From contig NZ_RCWN01000001.1 in NCBI RefSeq assembly GCF_003668555.1, positions 2,579,501 through 2,643,500 on the forward strand: a stretch of 64,000 nucleotides of DNA, read 5' to 3'. The position numbers were made by a program, and so were the translations under genes. Of the stretch, positions 1-8,397 are shown in pieces. How positions within the stretch are numbered: the first letter of the stretch is position 1; each line of letters opens with the position of its first letter. The notes beneath the pieces are model-generated. The model made no database searches and was not told where the DNA came from. It saw only the letters and a program-made list of their open reading frames with translations. This stretch comes from Notoacmeibacter ruber. Its GTDB lineage: Bacteria; Pseudomonadota; Alphaproteobacteria; Rhizobiales; Rhizobiaceae.

Positions 1-564
1 CGCGCTCTCTTCGTTCATGTCCTCGGCACCAAGGGCTGGCGCGGTCTGACGGTTGAGGAACCGGCCTGCGGCGAAGGGCACATGGCGTATGTGCTGGAAG
101 AGTATTTCGACACGGTCCGCGCCAGCGATATCGAAGATTTCGGTTACGGTGACGTCCGCGATTTCCTGGACGCCGATTCATGGACCGATATCGAGCGCCC
201 GGACTGGATCATCACAAACCCGCCCTTCGGGAATCTGGCCCTGCCATTCATGCAGATCGCTCTTCAGAGGGCACGGACAGGCGTTGCCATGTTCGTCCGG
301 ACAACGCAGATCGAAGGGCCTACCCGCTGGCGGAAGATCTATCGCACCAATCCACCCGAGATCGTCGCGCAATATGTCGAGCGCGTCCCGCTCCATAAGG
401 GCCGTTGGGAGCCTGATGGCGAAACGTTCACGGCTTACTGCTGGCTGATCTGGCGGATCGGCCGGGCCAGCAGCGGGACCGAGTTGGTCTGGATCCCGCC
501 TAGTCGGAAGGCGCTGCTGTTCGCCCGTGACATCGAGCGCTTTGGAGCGGGGATGGGCGAATGA
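1..564 (+). CDS. DNA methyltransferase, adenine-type, 5' truncated by window edge
   Basis: The reading frame is open from the first base and ends at 564, so the start lies outside the window. Codons 20-27 spell a SAM-binding motif I (E-P-A-C-G-E-G-H) and codons 73-76 spell NPPF, the catalytic motif IV of class I N6-adenine or N4-cytosine DNA methyltransferases. The order motif I then IV is that of the gamma/beta-like small phage enzymes that modify DNA to evade restriction. The stop overlaps the start of the next gene (ATGA), so the two are translated together in the phage early/middle region. The target sequence cannot be told from what is visible. Confidence 0.85.
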   Translation, partial: RALFVHVLGTKGWRGLTVEEPACGEGHMAYVLEEYFDTVRASDIEDFGYGDVRDFLDADSWTDIERPDWIITNPPFGNLALPFMQIALQRARTGVAMFVRTTQIEGPTRWRKIYRTNPPEIVAQYVERVPLHKGRWEPDGETFTAYCWLIWRIGRASSGTELVWIPPSRKALLFARDIERFGAGMGE

Positions 565-995
565 CGGCACTCCCCGGCATCCTCGGAGAAATTGAAGACG
601 TGGCGGGGTTGGCCGCAGCCTTGGCCGTCGCTCAGGCGGTAGGTGGCACTCGACAATACATTCCGGGATCCGCGCCTGATGGTCACTGGTTGGTCGACAC
701 GGTCGGCCGTGACGCTGCCGACAGGATCTGCGCTCATTTCGCTTTGACCGATGCGCATGGCCGCGCGAGCGGCACACTTTATACGATTCCGATGGGGCCG
801 ACCGGATCGGCCCGCGAAGCCAGAAGACGGCTTAGGCAGGCTCTTGCCAAAGGTGCAAGCGCCCGCGATGCTGCGCAGATCGCAGGCGTCCATGAGCGCA
901 CCGCTTGGCGCGCCAAGGCGAAACTGAAGACCGATGACGGTCAGGATGATCTCTTCGCCAGCTTTCCCGCGCAGGGCGGAGACTCCTCCCGCTGA
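561..995 (+). CDS. Mor/C-family transcription activator
   Basis: This 144-residue protein has the Mor layout. A first module around residues 16-37 carries G-G-T-R-x-Y-I-P, a second copy-like module follows (DHWLV-type segment, then L-Y-T-I-P near residue 75), and a C-terminal helix-turn-helix spans about residues 90-125. In Mu, Mor activates the middle promoter and C, a relative, activates the late promoters as dimers bound to dyad sites. Here the gene stands directly before the lysis gene, the usual place of mor or C, and overlaps the upstream methyltransferase by four bases. Its stop codon lies inside a CTGACA-N2-TGTCAG palindrome that recurs before two other late units, making these its probable sites. 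Whether it acts as Mor or as C cannot be decided from sequence. Confidence 0.8.
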   Translation: MTALPGILGEIEDVAGLAAALAVAQAVGGTRQYIPGSAPDGHWLVDTVGRDAADRICAHFALTDAHGRASGTLYTIPMGPTGSAREARRRLRQALAKGASARDAAQIAGVHERTAWRAKAKLKTDDGQDDLFASFPAQGGDSSR

Positions 996-1005
996 CATTT
1001 GTCAG
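992..1005. promoter_or_regulatory. 14-bp palindrome, predicted late-promoter activator site 1
   Basis: The arms CTGACA and TGTCAG are perfect and separated by TT. The site lies 55 bp before the amidase start, where Mu has its C-dependent promoter Plys, and overlaps the end of the Mor-like gene. Two other copies occur at 10532 and 24935. No convincing -35 box is seen, as expected for an activator-dependent promoter, and no clear -10 was fixed. Confidence 0.55.
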
Positions 1006-1060
1006 GCTAATCGGATCGACACGCAGGAAACAGAGTCGGCTTCCAAGCTGGAGCCTTCTT

Positions 1061-1831
1061 ATGCGTCCCATCAAAGAGATCATTCTTCATTGCACGGCGA
1101 CGCCGGAAGGCCGTCCCGTAACCGTGGCCGAGATCGACGCCTGGCACCGCGCGCGGGGCTGGTCGGGCATCGGTTACCATCGCGTGGTTCATCTTGATGG
1201 TACCGTCGAGGACGGCAGACCGATCGAAAAGATCGGCGCTCACGTCGCTGGCCACAACACGGGAACGGTCGGCCTCGTCTATGTTGGCGGCGTTACGAAG
1301 GATGGCGTGACGCCCAAAGATACGCGGACCAACGCGCAGAAAGCCTCCCTTGAAAAGGACATCATCGCGCTTCGCGATCGGTTCGATATCAAGAAGATCA
1401 GCGGGCATAATGAGTATGCCGCGAAGGCCTGCCCGAGCTTCGACGCGTCTGCCGAGTATGACTGGCTTGTCGACGGCCGTTCGCAGGGCTTCGCGCCATC
1501 AACCGACCCGATCCTGAATCGCGGCGATCGCGGTCCGGCCGTCGCGCGGTGGATCGAGGCGCTTGCCGCCTGGCGCCGGATGATCGGCCATGCCTGGCCG
1601 CCGACCGGCGACGTATTCGACCACACGATCGAAACCATCACCATCGAATTCCAGAAAACACGGGGCATCGTTGCCGACGGCAAGGTCGGCCCGCAGACCG
1701 AAGACGAGATGGCGCGAACTCTTGCCGGACAGGCGCCCTACCAGGCCAAGCCTGAGAATAACGACGAGCCGGATGTTGCGGCCGCCGTCGCAAAAATGCG
1801 CGCGGCGCTCGCCGACCTCCGCGCAGCGTGA
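1061..1831 (+). CDS. endolysin: N-acetylmuramoyl-L-alanine amidase with peptidoglycan-binding domain
   Basis: The first 140 residues form an Amidase_2 (T7 lysozyme-like) domain with zinc ligands H10, H116 and C124 and catalytic Tyr40, and the residue before the zinc Cys region carries the usual Lys122. It cuts the amide between muramic acid and L-alanine. Residues about 150-220 form a PG_binding_1 domain (N-R-G-D-R-G-P-A then D-G-K-V-G-P-Q-T). There is no signal peptide, so export needs the holin encoded next. It is the first gene of the late operon, 55 bp behind a predicted activator palindrome. The whole arrangement fits a phage lysis enzyme rather than a host wall-recycling amidase. Confidence 0.92.
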   Translation: MRPIKEIILHCTATPEGRPVTVAEIDAWHRARGWSGIGYHRVVHLDGTVEDGRPIEKIGAHVAGHNTGTVGLVYVGGVTKDGVTPKDTRTNAQKASLEKDIIALRDRFDIKKISGHNEYAAKACPSFDASAEYDWLVDGRSQGFAPSTDPILNRGDRGPAVARWIEALAAWRRMIGHAWPPTGDVFDHTIETITIEFQKTRGIVADGKVGPQTEDEMARTLAGQAPYQAKPENNDEPDVAAAVAKMRAALADLRAA

Positions 1832-1863
1832 TCCCTTCAAACCTCCATCAAAGGATCTTTGTC

Positions 1864-2157
1864 ATGTTCGACCCTATCACACTGCTCGGAGCCGCGTTGA
1901 TCGTCGCTGCGGCCGGTCTCATCTGTTCGGCTCTGGTGAATGAAAAAACCGAGGCGGCGCATGCGAATGGAGCTCCGGCCGTCCCCTCGCTACCGGTAGG
2001 CCGGCTGGGCATCGGGTTTCTGCTCCTTGCACTCGTGGCTCTCCTCTCGACCATCATGCCGGGGACGGCCTTCGCCCAGGACAGCACGGCCATCGATGTC
2101 GGGCCGGCAATTTCCCCCTTTATCCAGACGATCGCCGGGTGCTGCTCGCCATCCTGA
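1864..2157 (+). CDS. holin, N-terminal part (frame-disrupted)
   Basis: The start ATG at 1864 has AAGGA eight to nine bases upstream; a GTG at 1828 is a less likely alternative. The product has a hydrophobic segment near residues 5-22 and a second one near 50-70 that ends in A-F-A-Q, like a signal-anchor, followed by a short I-D-V-G-x-x-I-S-P-F stretch. This resembles the beginning of LLH-type phage holins. The frame then ends abruptly at 2157, while the continuation of the expected transmembrane helix appears in the -1 frame from 2139. It is either a frameshifted gene, a sequencing error, or a protein made by frameshifting. Confidence 0.6.
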   Translation: MFDPITLLGAALIVAAAGLICSALVNEKTEAAHANGAPAVPSLPVGRLGIGFLLLALVALLSTIMPGTAFAQDSTAIDVGPAISPFIQTIAGCCSPS

Positions 2158-2513
2158 CGGCGCTCGCCGGTTGGGCATTCAAGATCTTCCGGCAAAAGAC
2201 CGGCTGGCAGATCGTCGCGCTTCTCAACCCGATCGTCGATCAGGCTCTTCGGGCCGGTGTCGACTACGCGGCGAATGAGCTCAAGGAACGGGCCGACAAG
2301 GGCATGAGAATCGATGTGAAGAATGACGCGATCTCACTGGCTGCGGGCTATGCGATTGATCACATTCCTGAAACGCTCGCCCATTTCGGCATCAGGAAGG
2401 ATGGCGACGACAAGTTGATCAAGATGGTCCGGGCTCGCATGGGTGAATGGCTCGGTGAAGAGAAAGCGGGATCTGTCAAACAGCCGACGCCCATCGCTCA
2501 GCCTGCCAGATGA
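2139..2513 (+). CDS. holin, C-terminal part (LLH/superfamily 6-like), -1 frame relative to the previous gene
   Basis: The frame opens with GTG at 2139 but has no ribosome binding site. It encodes one transmembrane helix (residues 1-15, V-L-L-A-I-L-T-A-L-A-G-W) and an amphipathic helical tail with a K-T-G-W-Q motif, as in LLH-family phage holins. Joined to the previous reading frame at 2137-2141 it would give a normal protein of about 205 residues. Holins form membrane lesions that release the amidase. No good slippery heptamer is visible at the junction, so a one-base mutation or read error is more likely than programmed frameshifting. Confidence 0.6.
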   Translation: MLLAILTALAGWAFKIFRQKTGWQIVALLNPIVDQALRAGVDYAANELKERADKGMRIDVKNDAISLAAGYAIDHIPETLAHFGIRKDGDDKLIKMVRARMGEWLGEEKAGSVKQPTPIAQPAR

Positions 2514-2935
2514 ACGCAGCCGCGATGCCTGACACCAACGCCTTTCTCATGAACCTTGTCGAACAGGCTGGCCCTGTAGCGGCAGGCATCGCTGTCGTCC
2601 TCCTTATCCTTTTCTTCGGCCTGAAATGGTCGGGCGCATTCGCGATGATCGGGTCAGGCAAATCGGTGATCGACAATGAACGCCTCGATCAGCTGGCAAC
2701 GGGCATAGAGAACATCGGAGAGCGCCTGGGGTCGATCGAAGGCAGAGTGGCGCATGTCGAGCGCGGCCTCGATGATCGTGTCCGCCGCTCGGAGGTTCAC
2801 GATCTCGACATAGCGCTTGCGCGTATGGAAGGCCGGCTCGACATGATGGCCGCTGCTTCCCAAGCGACCGGCGCGTCGGTCACGCGGATCGAGGATTACC
2901 TGCTCCAGCTTTCGCAGAACGCGAAAAACAAGTGA
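2510..2935 (+). CDS. Mu gp25-like (DUF2730-type) membrane and coiled-coil protein
   Basis: The 141-residue product has one N-terminal transmembrane helix (about residues 18-38) followed by a long charged helical region with heptad character (residues 55-120). Position and architecture match Mu gp25 and DUF2730 proteins found between the lysis genes and gp26/gp27. Function is not established; spanin-like or membrane-anchored lysis roles have been considered for such proteins. The start ATG overlaps the previous stop, and ATG at 2525 is an alternative start. Confidence 0.55.
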   Translation: MNAAAMPDTNAFLMNLVEQAGPVAAGIAVVLLILFFGLKWSGAFAMIGSGKSVIDNERLDQLATGIENIGERLGSIEGRVAHVERGLDDRVRRSEVHDLDIALARMEGRLDMMAAASQATGASVTRIEDYLLQLSQNAKNK

Positions 2936-3267
2936 AGAAAGGAAGCGGTGTGGAATCGCACTTCGCCGGATTTCGGGATCACTATGACGGCAATGCCCGC
3001 CTCATCATCCTTCGTGCCCTGAATGAGCAGGGGGATGGGCGATTGAATGACAGTCTCCTCCTGAAGACCCTTCAGACATTCGGAATCAACAAGGGGCGTG
3101 ACTATCTGCGCCAGCAGCTGGCCTGGCTGGAAACCGAGGCCGGCGTGGTTCGGACCACAGATATCGGCACGGCCCAGATTGTTCAGATTCTCGAAGCCGG
3201 TGAGGATCATGTGGAGCAACGGCGCGTTCTTCCGGGTATCGCCAAGCCGTCGCGCCCGAGAGCCTGA
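2932..3267 (+). CDS. Mu gp26-like small winged-helix protein (VpaChn25_0724 family)
   Basis: The protein (111 residues, GTG start overlapping the previous stop) has the family pattern R-L-N-D-S-L-L, then R-D-Y-L-R-x-x-L-A-W-L near residues 58-68 and a C-terminal P-G-I-x-x-P-x-R-P tail. It reads as a winged helix domain. Such proteins lie just upstream of the small terminase in Mu-like phages. The precise function is unknown; DNA binding during packaging is an inference from fold and location. Confidence 0.7.
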   Translation: MKKGSGVESHFAGFRDHYDGNARLIILRALNEQGDGRLNDSLLLKTLQTFGINKGRDYLRQQLAWLETEAGVVRTTDIGTAQIVQILEAGEDHVEQRRVLPGIAKPSRPRA

Positions 3268-3269
3268 CC

Positions 3270-3836
3270 ATGTCCCGTGAAGGCCGCGGCCGGCTCTCCT
3301 CGATCGATCTTTTGCCGCCAGATGCCGACGGCATCGTGCAATGGGCGGTGGCTGAGCTCCAGGCGCGCGAACGAACGCAGCTCGACATTCTCGTAGAGAT
3401 GAACGGAAAGCTGGAGGAGATCGGCTGCGATCCGATCTCGCCATCGGCCTTCAACCGCTACTCGACACGCCTGGCTTCGACGACAAGACGCCTGCAGGAG
3501 ACCCGCGATATCGCCTCGGCCGTCACCGAACGTCTCGGACCGGAGAAGGCCGACGATATCACCATCATGCTGGTCGAACTGATCAAGAGCGCCGCGTTTT
3601 CGATTCTTGAAACCGGCGAGCTCGATAGCAAAGCCTTTATGGAGCTTTCGAAGGGCCTTCAGCACGCCCTTAGCGCTCAGAAGATCAGCGCGGACGCTCG
3701 GCGGGTTCAGCAGCAGGAGATCGAAAAACGGGTCGCTGCTGCGGCCGAGGCCGCTGCAGACGTTGCGGGGGAGAAAGGATTTTCGGCCGATACGGTTGAG
3801 GCGATCAAGGCGCGGATCCTTGGGGTGGCGCAATGA
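3270..3836 (+). CDS. DUF3486 protein, Mu gp27-like small terminase subunit
   Basis: The start is S-R-E-G-R-G-R-L-S-S-I-D-L-L-P-P, the hallmark of DUF3486, followed by a largely helical protein of 188 residues with a long C-terminal coiled-coil rich in Ala, Glu and Lys. In Mu-like phages this protein precedes the large terminase and is thought to be the small subunit that recognises phage ends for headful packaging. It overlaps the large subunit by four bases, indicating coupled translation. Confidence 0.82.
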   Translation: MSREGRGRLSSIDLLPPDADGIVQWAVAELQARERTQLDILVEMNGKLEEIGCDPISPSAFNRYSTRLASTTRRLQETRDIASAVTERLGPEKADDITIMLVELIKSAAFSILETGELDSKAFMELSKGLQHALSAQKISADARRVQQQEIEKRVAAAAEAAADVAGEKGFSADTVEAIKARILGVAQ

Positions 3837-5422
3837 AGCCGATGACAGAAGACGAATGGGCTCAGCTCCGCCGCGACTCCGTCGCAGTGATGCCAGAGGT
3901 CATCGATGGATTGCCGGACGTCCTTCTCGACTATCAGCAGGAATTGCTGAGCTCGACCGCGAAATACGCGCTAACCGTCACCGACAAATCACGACGCATC
4001 GGCGCGACCTGGGGGATTGGTGCCGATGCTGTTTTGACATCCGGCGCCAAGCGATCGGCCGGTGGCATGGACACACTCTATCTCGGCTACAATCTCGATA
4101 TGGCGCGCGAGTTCATCGATACCTGCGCGATGTGGGCGCGATCATTCAACCAGATCTGTTCGAGCGTCCAGGAGTTCCTCTTTACCGAGGAAGGCGAGAA
4201 GGGTGAGGATCGATCGATCGCAGCCTTTCGCATCACCTTTGCATCGGGCTTCGAGATCACGGCGCTATCGAGTAAGCCGCGCTCCCTGCGCGGGCGCCAG
4301 GGCTACGTGATCCTTGACGAGTTCGCCTTTCACGACGACGCGGCCGAACTCCTGAAAGCGGCCATGGCGCTCCTGATCTGGGGTGGCAAGGTGCTTGTCA
4401 TTTCGACGCATAACGGCGTCGACAACCCGTTCAATCAGTTGATTCAGGAAATCCGCGAAGGGCGGCGACCGGGCAATGTCGTTCGTTGCACTTTCGACGA
4501 CGCGCTTCAACAGGGCCTTTATAAACGTATCTGTCTCATTCGTGGCAAGGAGTGGTCGCCGGAAGCGGAAGCCGAGTTCCGATCGGAGATCCGCGCCTTC
4601 TACGCCGATGGCGCGGCCGAGGAGCTCGACTGTATTCCCGCGCAAGGTTCTGGCGTCTATCTCTCCAGTGCGCAGATCACGGCCGTCATGGATCCCGACA
4701 CGCCGGTCGTCCGGCTGAAATGTCCGGAAGGCTTCGAACTGCGTTCCGACGAAGAGCGGCGCGCCATTGTCGAGGATTGGCTTATCCAGGAGGTCGATCC
4801 GCTGCTTGCGAAGCTCGACCGGCGCGAACGGCACAATTACGGCTTCGACTTCGGACGATCGGGGGACTTGTCTGTCCTGGTTCCGCTTGCCGAAAAGCGC
4901 GACCTGACGCGGCGCGCGCCTTTTGTGGTGGAACTGCGCAACGTTCCGTTCCGCCAGCAGGAGCAGATCCTGTTTCATATTTGCGACCAGTTGCCGCGCC
5001 TCGGCGCCGGGCGGCACGACGCGCGCGGCAACGGCCAGTTCCTCGCGGAATACGCCGTCCAGCGTTACGGCGCGCTGGCGATCGAGGCGGTGATGCTGAC
5101 GCAAGGCTGGTATCTGGAGCACATGCCGCCGATGAAGGCGGCGATCGAGGACCGAGCGCTGTTCTTTCCGCTCGATGTCGATCTCAAAGGCGATCTTCGG
5201 CAAATTCAGATGGTGCGCGGGATTCCGATGGTTCCGAATGACGCCCGCACCAAAGGCGCGGATGGTGGACAGCGGCACGGAGACTTCGCCGTCGCCCTTT
5301 GTCTCGCCAATCAGGCCGCAGCCGCCGATATCATTGAATATGGCTACACCCCTGCGACCGCCGACGATCCTTCAAGCTTTCTATCAGGGGGCGATACATA
5401 TGTCGGGAGGGTGCTGCCATGA
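3833..5422 (+). CDS. terminase large subunit (Mu gp28 family)
   Basis: The ATPase half has a Walker A-like K-S-R-R-I-G-A-T segment at residues 52-59, a Walker B with I-L-D-E-F near residues 159-164 and an S-T-H-N-G coupling motif after it. The C-terminal half carries the RNase H-like nuclease signature F-D-F-G-R-S-G-D at about residues 337-344. This motor cuts phage DNA and pumps it into the prohead. Length (529) fits the Mu gp28 family. It is coupled to the genes on both sides by four-base overlaps. Confidence 0.9.
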   Translation: MKPMTEDEWAQLRRDSVAVMPEVIDGLPDVLLDYQQELLSSTAKYALTVTDKSRRIGATWGIGADAVLTSGAKRSAGGMDTLYLGYNLDMAREFIDTCAMWARSFNQICSSVQEFLFTEEGEKGEDRSIAAFRITFASGFEITALSSKPRSLRGRQGYVILDEFAFHDDAAELLKAAMALLIWGGKVLVISTHNGVDNPFNQLIQEIREGRRPGNVVRCTFDDALQQGLYKRICLIRGKEWSPEAEAEFRSEIRAFYADGAAEELDCIPAQGSGVYLSSAQITAVMDPDTPVVRLKCPEGFELRSDEERRAIVEDWLIQEVDPLLAKLDRRERHNYGFDFGRSGDLSVLVPLAEKRDLTRRAPFVVELRNVPFRQQEQILFHICDQLPRLGAGRHDARGNGQFLAEYAVQRYGALAIEAVMLTQGWYLEHMPPMKAAIEDRALFFPLDVDLKGDLRQIQMVRGIPMVPNDARTKGADGGQRHGDFAVALCLANQAAAADIIEYGYTPATADDPSSFLSGGDTYVGRVLP

Positions 5423-7008
5423 GTGATGCGACCGACAGCGCGGGACGCGAGATCGATACCTCGGTTCTGTCGACCGAGATCGCCTTTCCAGAGGTCGCCG
5501 GCATGCGCCGGGTCATCGGCGAAGCGGTCGCGTCCGGCCTCAGCCCGCAGCGGCTTGCGGCGATCCTGCAGGAATCGGCAAGTGGTCACACCAGGCAATA
5601 TCTGACGCTCGCCGAGGAAATGGAGGAGCGTTACGCCCACTATGCCAGCCAGCTGCAAACGCGCCGGCTCGCCATCGAGGGCCTGGCGCCAACCGTCGAG
5701 CATGATGACAAGGTGCCTGCAAAGATTGTCGACGCCGTCACCGCACTCGTGGAGGATAGCGATTTCGAAGAGATGACCGGTACGCTGACCGATGCGATCG
5801 GTAAGGGCTATTCGGTCAGCGAAATGATGTGGGAGTATCAGGACCGCGCCCTGAAACCGGTCGAGTTTAAATGGCGCGATCCACGCTTCTTCCAGCGCGA
5901 CGAAGCGACGCGGACCGAGCTGCGCCTCGTCGACCAGGCCGATCCGCGCGATGGTCTGCGATTGCCGCCCGCGAAATTTATCATTCACCAGCCGCGCACC
6001 CGCATGGGTCTGCCGGTTCGCCTCGGCCTGGCGCGGCCAGCGGCATGGGCCTTCCTGATCCAGTCCTTTTCGTTGACCGACTGGGCGAGCTTTGCCGAGA
6101 TCTATGGCGTCCCGCTTCGTGTCGGCAAATATACCGGCAATGCGAGTGAACAGGACAAGCGGACGCTTCTCACCGCTGTCCGATCGATCGCCAATGACGC
6201 GGCCGCCATCATTCCGGCCGGAATGGAGGTGGAGTTCCACAAGGTCGAGGGCCAGCACGGCGCGGCCGTGTTTGGTGGCCTGATCGATTATGTCGACAAG
6301 CAGGTTTCCAAGCTCGTTCTCGGCCAGACCATGACGAGCGATGACGGTTCGTCTCAAGCCCAAGCCAAGGTTCATAACGAGGTCCGCCTCGACATTCTGC
6401 GCGCGGACGGCAAACAGCTGGCGCGAACGCAGAACCGCGACCTCATCGAGAATTTCGTCCGGCTGAACTTCGGGGAACAGGAGAGCTATCCGCGCATCGC
6501 CTATCCGGTCGCCGAGCCGGAGGACATTGCGGCACTGACAGGCGCGGTGCAGATGCTCGTGCCGCTCGGTATGCGGGTCAGCCAACGCGAAATGCGCGAA
6601 CGGATCGGCCTGGGAGAGCCGGAGGATGGTGAAGACCTGCTAAAGGCACCACAGCCAGCACCGGCTTTTCTGCCTCCTGTCGATTCGAAAGCAGATGAGC
6701 CGCCCGCCAAGCTCTCGTCTCACAGGCAGGATTGCACATGTGCGGCCTGCGGTCTCGCGGCGCTCGCGGCAACGATGGACAGTCCAGCCGTCGACGAGGT
6801 CGAGCAGCTCGCAGACGCGGCGCTCGATGAATGGGAGACGATCGCCGATCCGATCCTTGCGCCTCTTCGCCGCATCCTGGACGAGGAAACCAGCTTCGAA
6901 GGCGTTTTGAAGCGGCTTGAAAGCGAGCATCCCGATACGCGCCGCCTGGTCGCCGCGCTCGCGCGATCGACGGCGATCGCCCGCGGCATTGGCGACGCGG
7001 AAGACTGA
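5419..7008 (+). CDS. portal protein, DUF935 (Mu gp29)
   Basis: The 529-residue sequence matches the DUF935 portal family, including the M-x-x-D-x-x-I family core region, the W-R-D-P-R-F-F segment near residue 152 and a L-G-Q-T-M-T-S-D segment near residue 305. The portal forms the dodecameric ring through which DNA enters and leaves the head. The C-terminal 110 residues form a helical extension typical of the family. It lies between terminase and gpF, as in Mu. Confidence 0.9.
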   Translation: MSDATDSAGREIDTSVLSTEIAFPEVAGMRRVIGEAVASGLSPQRLAAILQESASGHTRQYLTLAEEMEERYAHYASQLQTRRLAIEGLAPTVEHDDKVPAKIVDAVTALVEDSDFEEMTGTLTDAIGKGYSVSEMMWEYQDRALKPVEFKWRDPRFFQRDEATRTELRLVDQADPRDGLRLPPAKFIIHQPRTRMGLPVRLGLARPAAWAFLIQSFSLTDWASFAEIYGVPLRVGKYTGNASEQDKRTLLTAVRSIANDAAAIIPAGMEVEFHKVEGQHGAAVFGGLIDYVDKQVSKLVLGQTMTSDDGSSQAQAKVHNEVRLDILRADGKQLARTQNRDLIENFVRLNFGEQESYPRIAYPVAEPEDIAALTGAVQMLVPLGMRVSQREMRERIGLGEPEDGEDLLKAPQPAPAFLPPVDSKADEPPAKLSSHRQDCTCAACGLAALAATMDSPAVDEVEQLADAALDEWETIADPILAPLRRILDEETSFEGVLKRLESEHPDTRRLVAALARSTAIARGIGDAED

Positions 7009-7011
7009 TCG

Positions 7012-8331
7012 ATGGCGGAGATCTCGCGCGGCCTTCAAACGCCCGAAGCGGTGACATCCTATTTCGACGGCAAGATCAATCGGCCGGGCTTCTCCTGGCA
7101 GGATGTCTGGGCCGAGGAACACGCCTACGCCTTTACCGTCGCCAAAGCCGTCGATGCCGAGTTGCTCGGCACGTTCAAGTCTTCGATCGGCAGGGCGATC
7201 GCCGAGAGCCGCAGCTTCGACAATTGGAAACACGACATCGAGGGCGAGTTGCGCAAGCTCGGCTGGTGGCGACCGCGCAAGGTCGCGGATCCCACTGGCG
7301 AGCTGCCGGATCGCGTGGTCGATTTCTCTTCGCGGCGGCGGCTCGAGACGATCTTCTGGTCGAATATGCGCAGCGCCCGCGCGGCCGGACAATGGGAGCG
7401 GGCGCAGCGGACAAAGGCGGGACTTCCTTTTCTCCTGTATGTCCGGACGGCCAGCGCTGAACCCAGGCCGGAGCATCTGGCGTTTGCCGGAATCATCCTT
7501 CCCGTCGACCATCCCTTCTGGCAGACGCATTTCCCCCCGAATGGGTGGGGCTGCAAATGCTCCGTCCGGCAGATCACGCGGCGAGAGGCGGAATCGCTTC
7601 TCGCCGAACGCGATGGGGACGGTCGGCCCATCTACACCGACCAGCCGATTGATTTCGGCACGCGCTCTTATCTCAACCGCCGGACGGGCGAAGTGACCGA
7701 GGTACCGGTTGGCATCGACCCAGGCTGGCACACCAATCCCGGCCTCTCGCGCAGCCGGACCCTACTGAACAAGCTGCACGGCGAATGGGAAGCGGTAGCG
7801 GAGATGGAGGGTGGTCGGCCGGATGCCGTGCGGATCGCGACAGAACTCTGGGCCGATCCGTTTCTGAAGCTTGCACCGAAGCTGCCAGGCAAGACGTGGC
7901 TTCCGGCCGGCGTCTCAGCCAATCTCGCGGCCGTCCTCGATGCGAAGAGCCCGATCATATCGATCGAAGCTGCCGATGTTGCCGCACGGCTCGACCGCAT
8001 CCCGATCGGAGCGTTCTCGAAGCTGCCGACCGTCCTCGATCGCGGCTATGTGATGGCCGATCCGCGTGAGGAAAGGATGGCCGAAGCCGACCGGGTACGG
8101 CTGGTCTGGTGGCGAGAGAACAAGACGTGGTGGGAGGCGATCATCGTCCGCTCTGCGACTGGCCATCTAAGGGTACGCAGCTTTCATGAGCGCAATGGTC
8201 GTCGCGTTATCCGCGATGTTCTGGCGGCGGGCGGCGGCGCAGCCGAATTGCGAGCGGCGGGCTTTACCGAAGCAGAGATCGAAAAGGCGATGAAAGGACG
8301 GCGGGGGGAAGGAAACAACCCCATCGGCTGA
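7012..8331 (+). CDS. head morphogenesis protein, Mu gpF-like (gp30)
   Basis: The family signature F-P-P-N-G-W-G-C-K-C occurs at about residues 174-183, with the preceding L-P-V-D-H-P-F-W. This identifies the Mu F / SPP1 gp7 minor head protein that joins the portal in procapsid assembly. The C-terminal part (residues 270-439) resembles the barnase/colicin E5-like or barrel extension often attached to gpF, but its nature cannot be fixed by eye. It is the last gene of the first late unit; the next gene is antisense cargo. Confidence 0.88.
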   Translation: MAEISRGLQTPEAVTSYFDGKINRPGFSWQDVWAEEHAYAFTVAKAVDAELLGTFKSSIGRAIAESRSFDNWKHDIEGELRKLGWWRPRKVADPTGELPDRVVDFSSRRRLETIFWSNMRSARAAGQWERAQRTKAGLPFLLYVRTASAEPRPEHLAFAGIILPVDHPFWQTHFPPNGWGCKCSVRQITRREAESLLAERDGDGRPIYTDQPIDFGTRSYLNRRTGEVTEVPVGIDPGWHTNPGLSRSRTLLNKLHGEWEAVAEMEGGRPDAVRIATELWADPFLKLAPKLPGKTWLPAGVSANLAAVLDAKSPIISIEAADVAARLDRIPIGAFSKLPTVLDRGYVMADPREERMAEADRVRLVWWRENKTWWEAIIVRSATGHLRVRSFHERNGRRVIRDVLAAGGGAAELRAAGFTEAEIEKAMKGRRGEGNNPIG

Positions 8332-8397
8332 AGCCTGCGGTCCATAATTTACGCACCGCCGCGTATTCAAAATAGTACTGCCTTGCCTATCGGTCAA

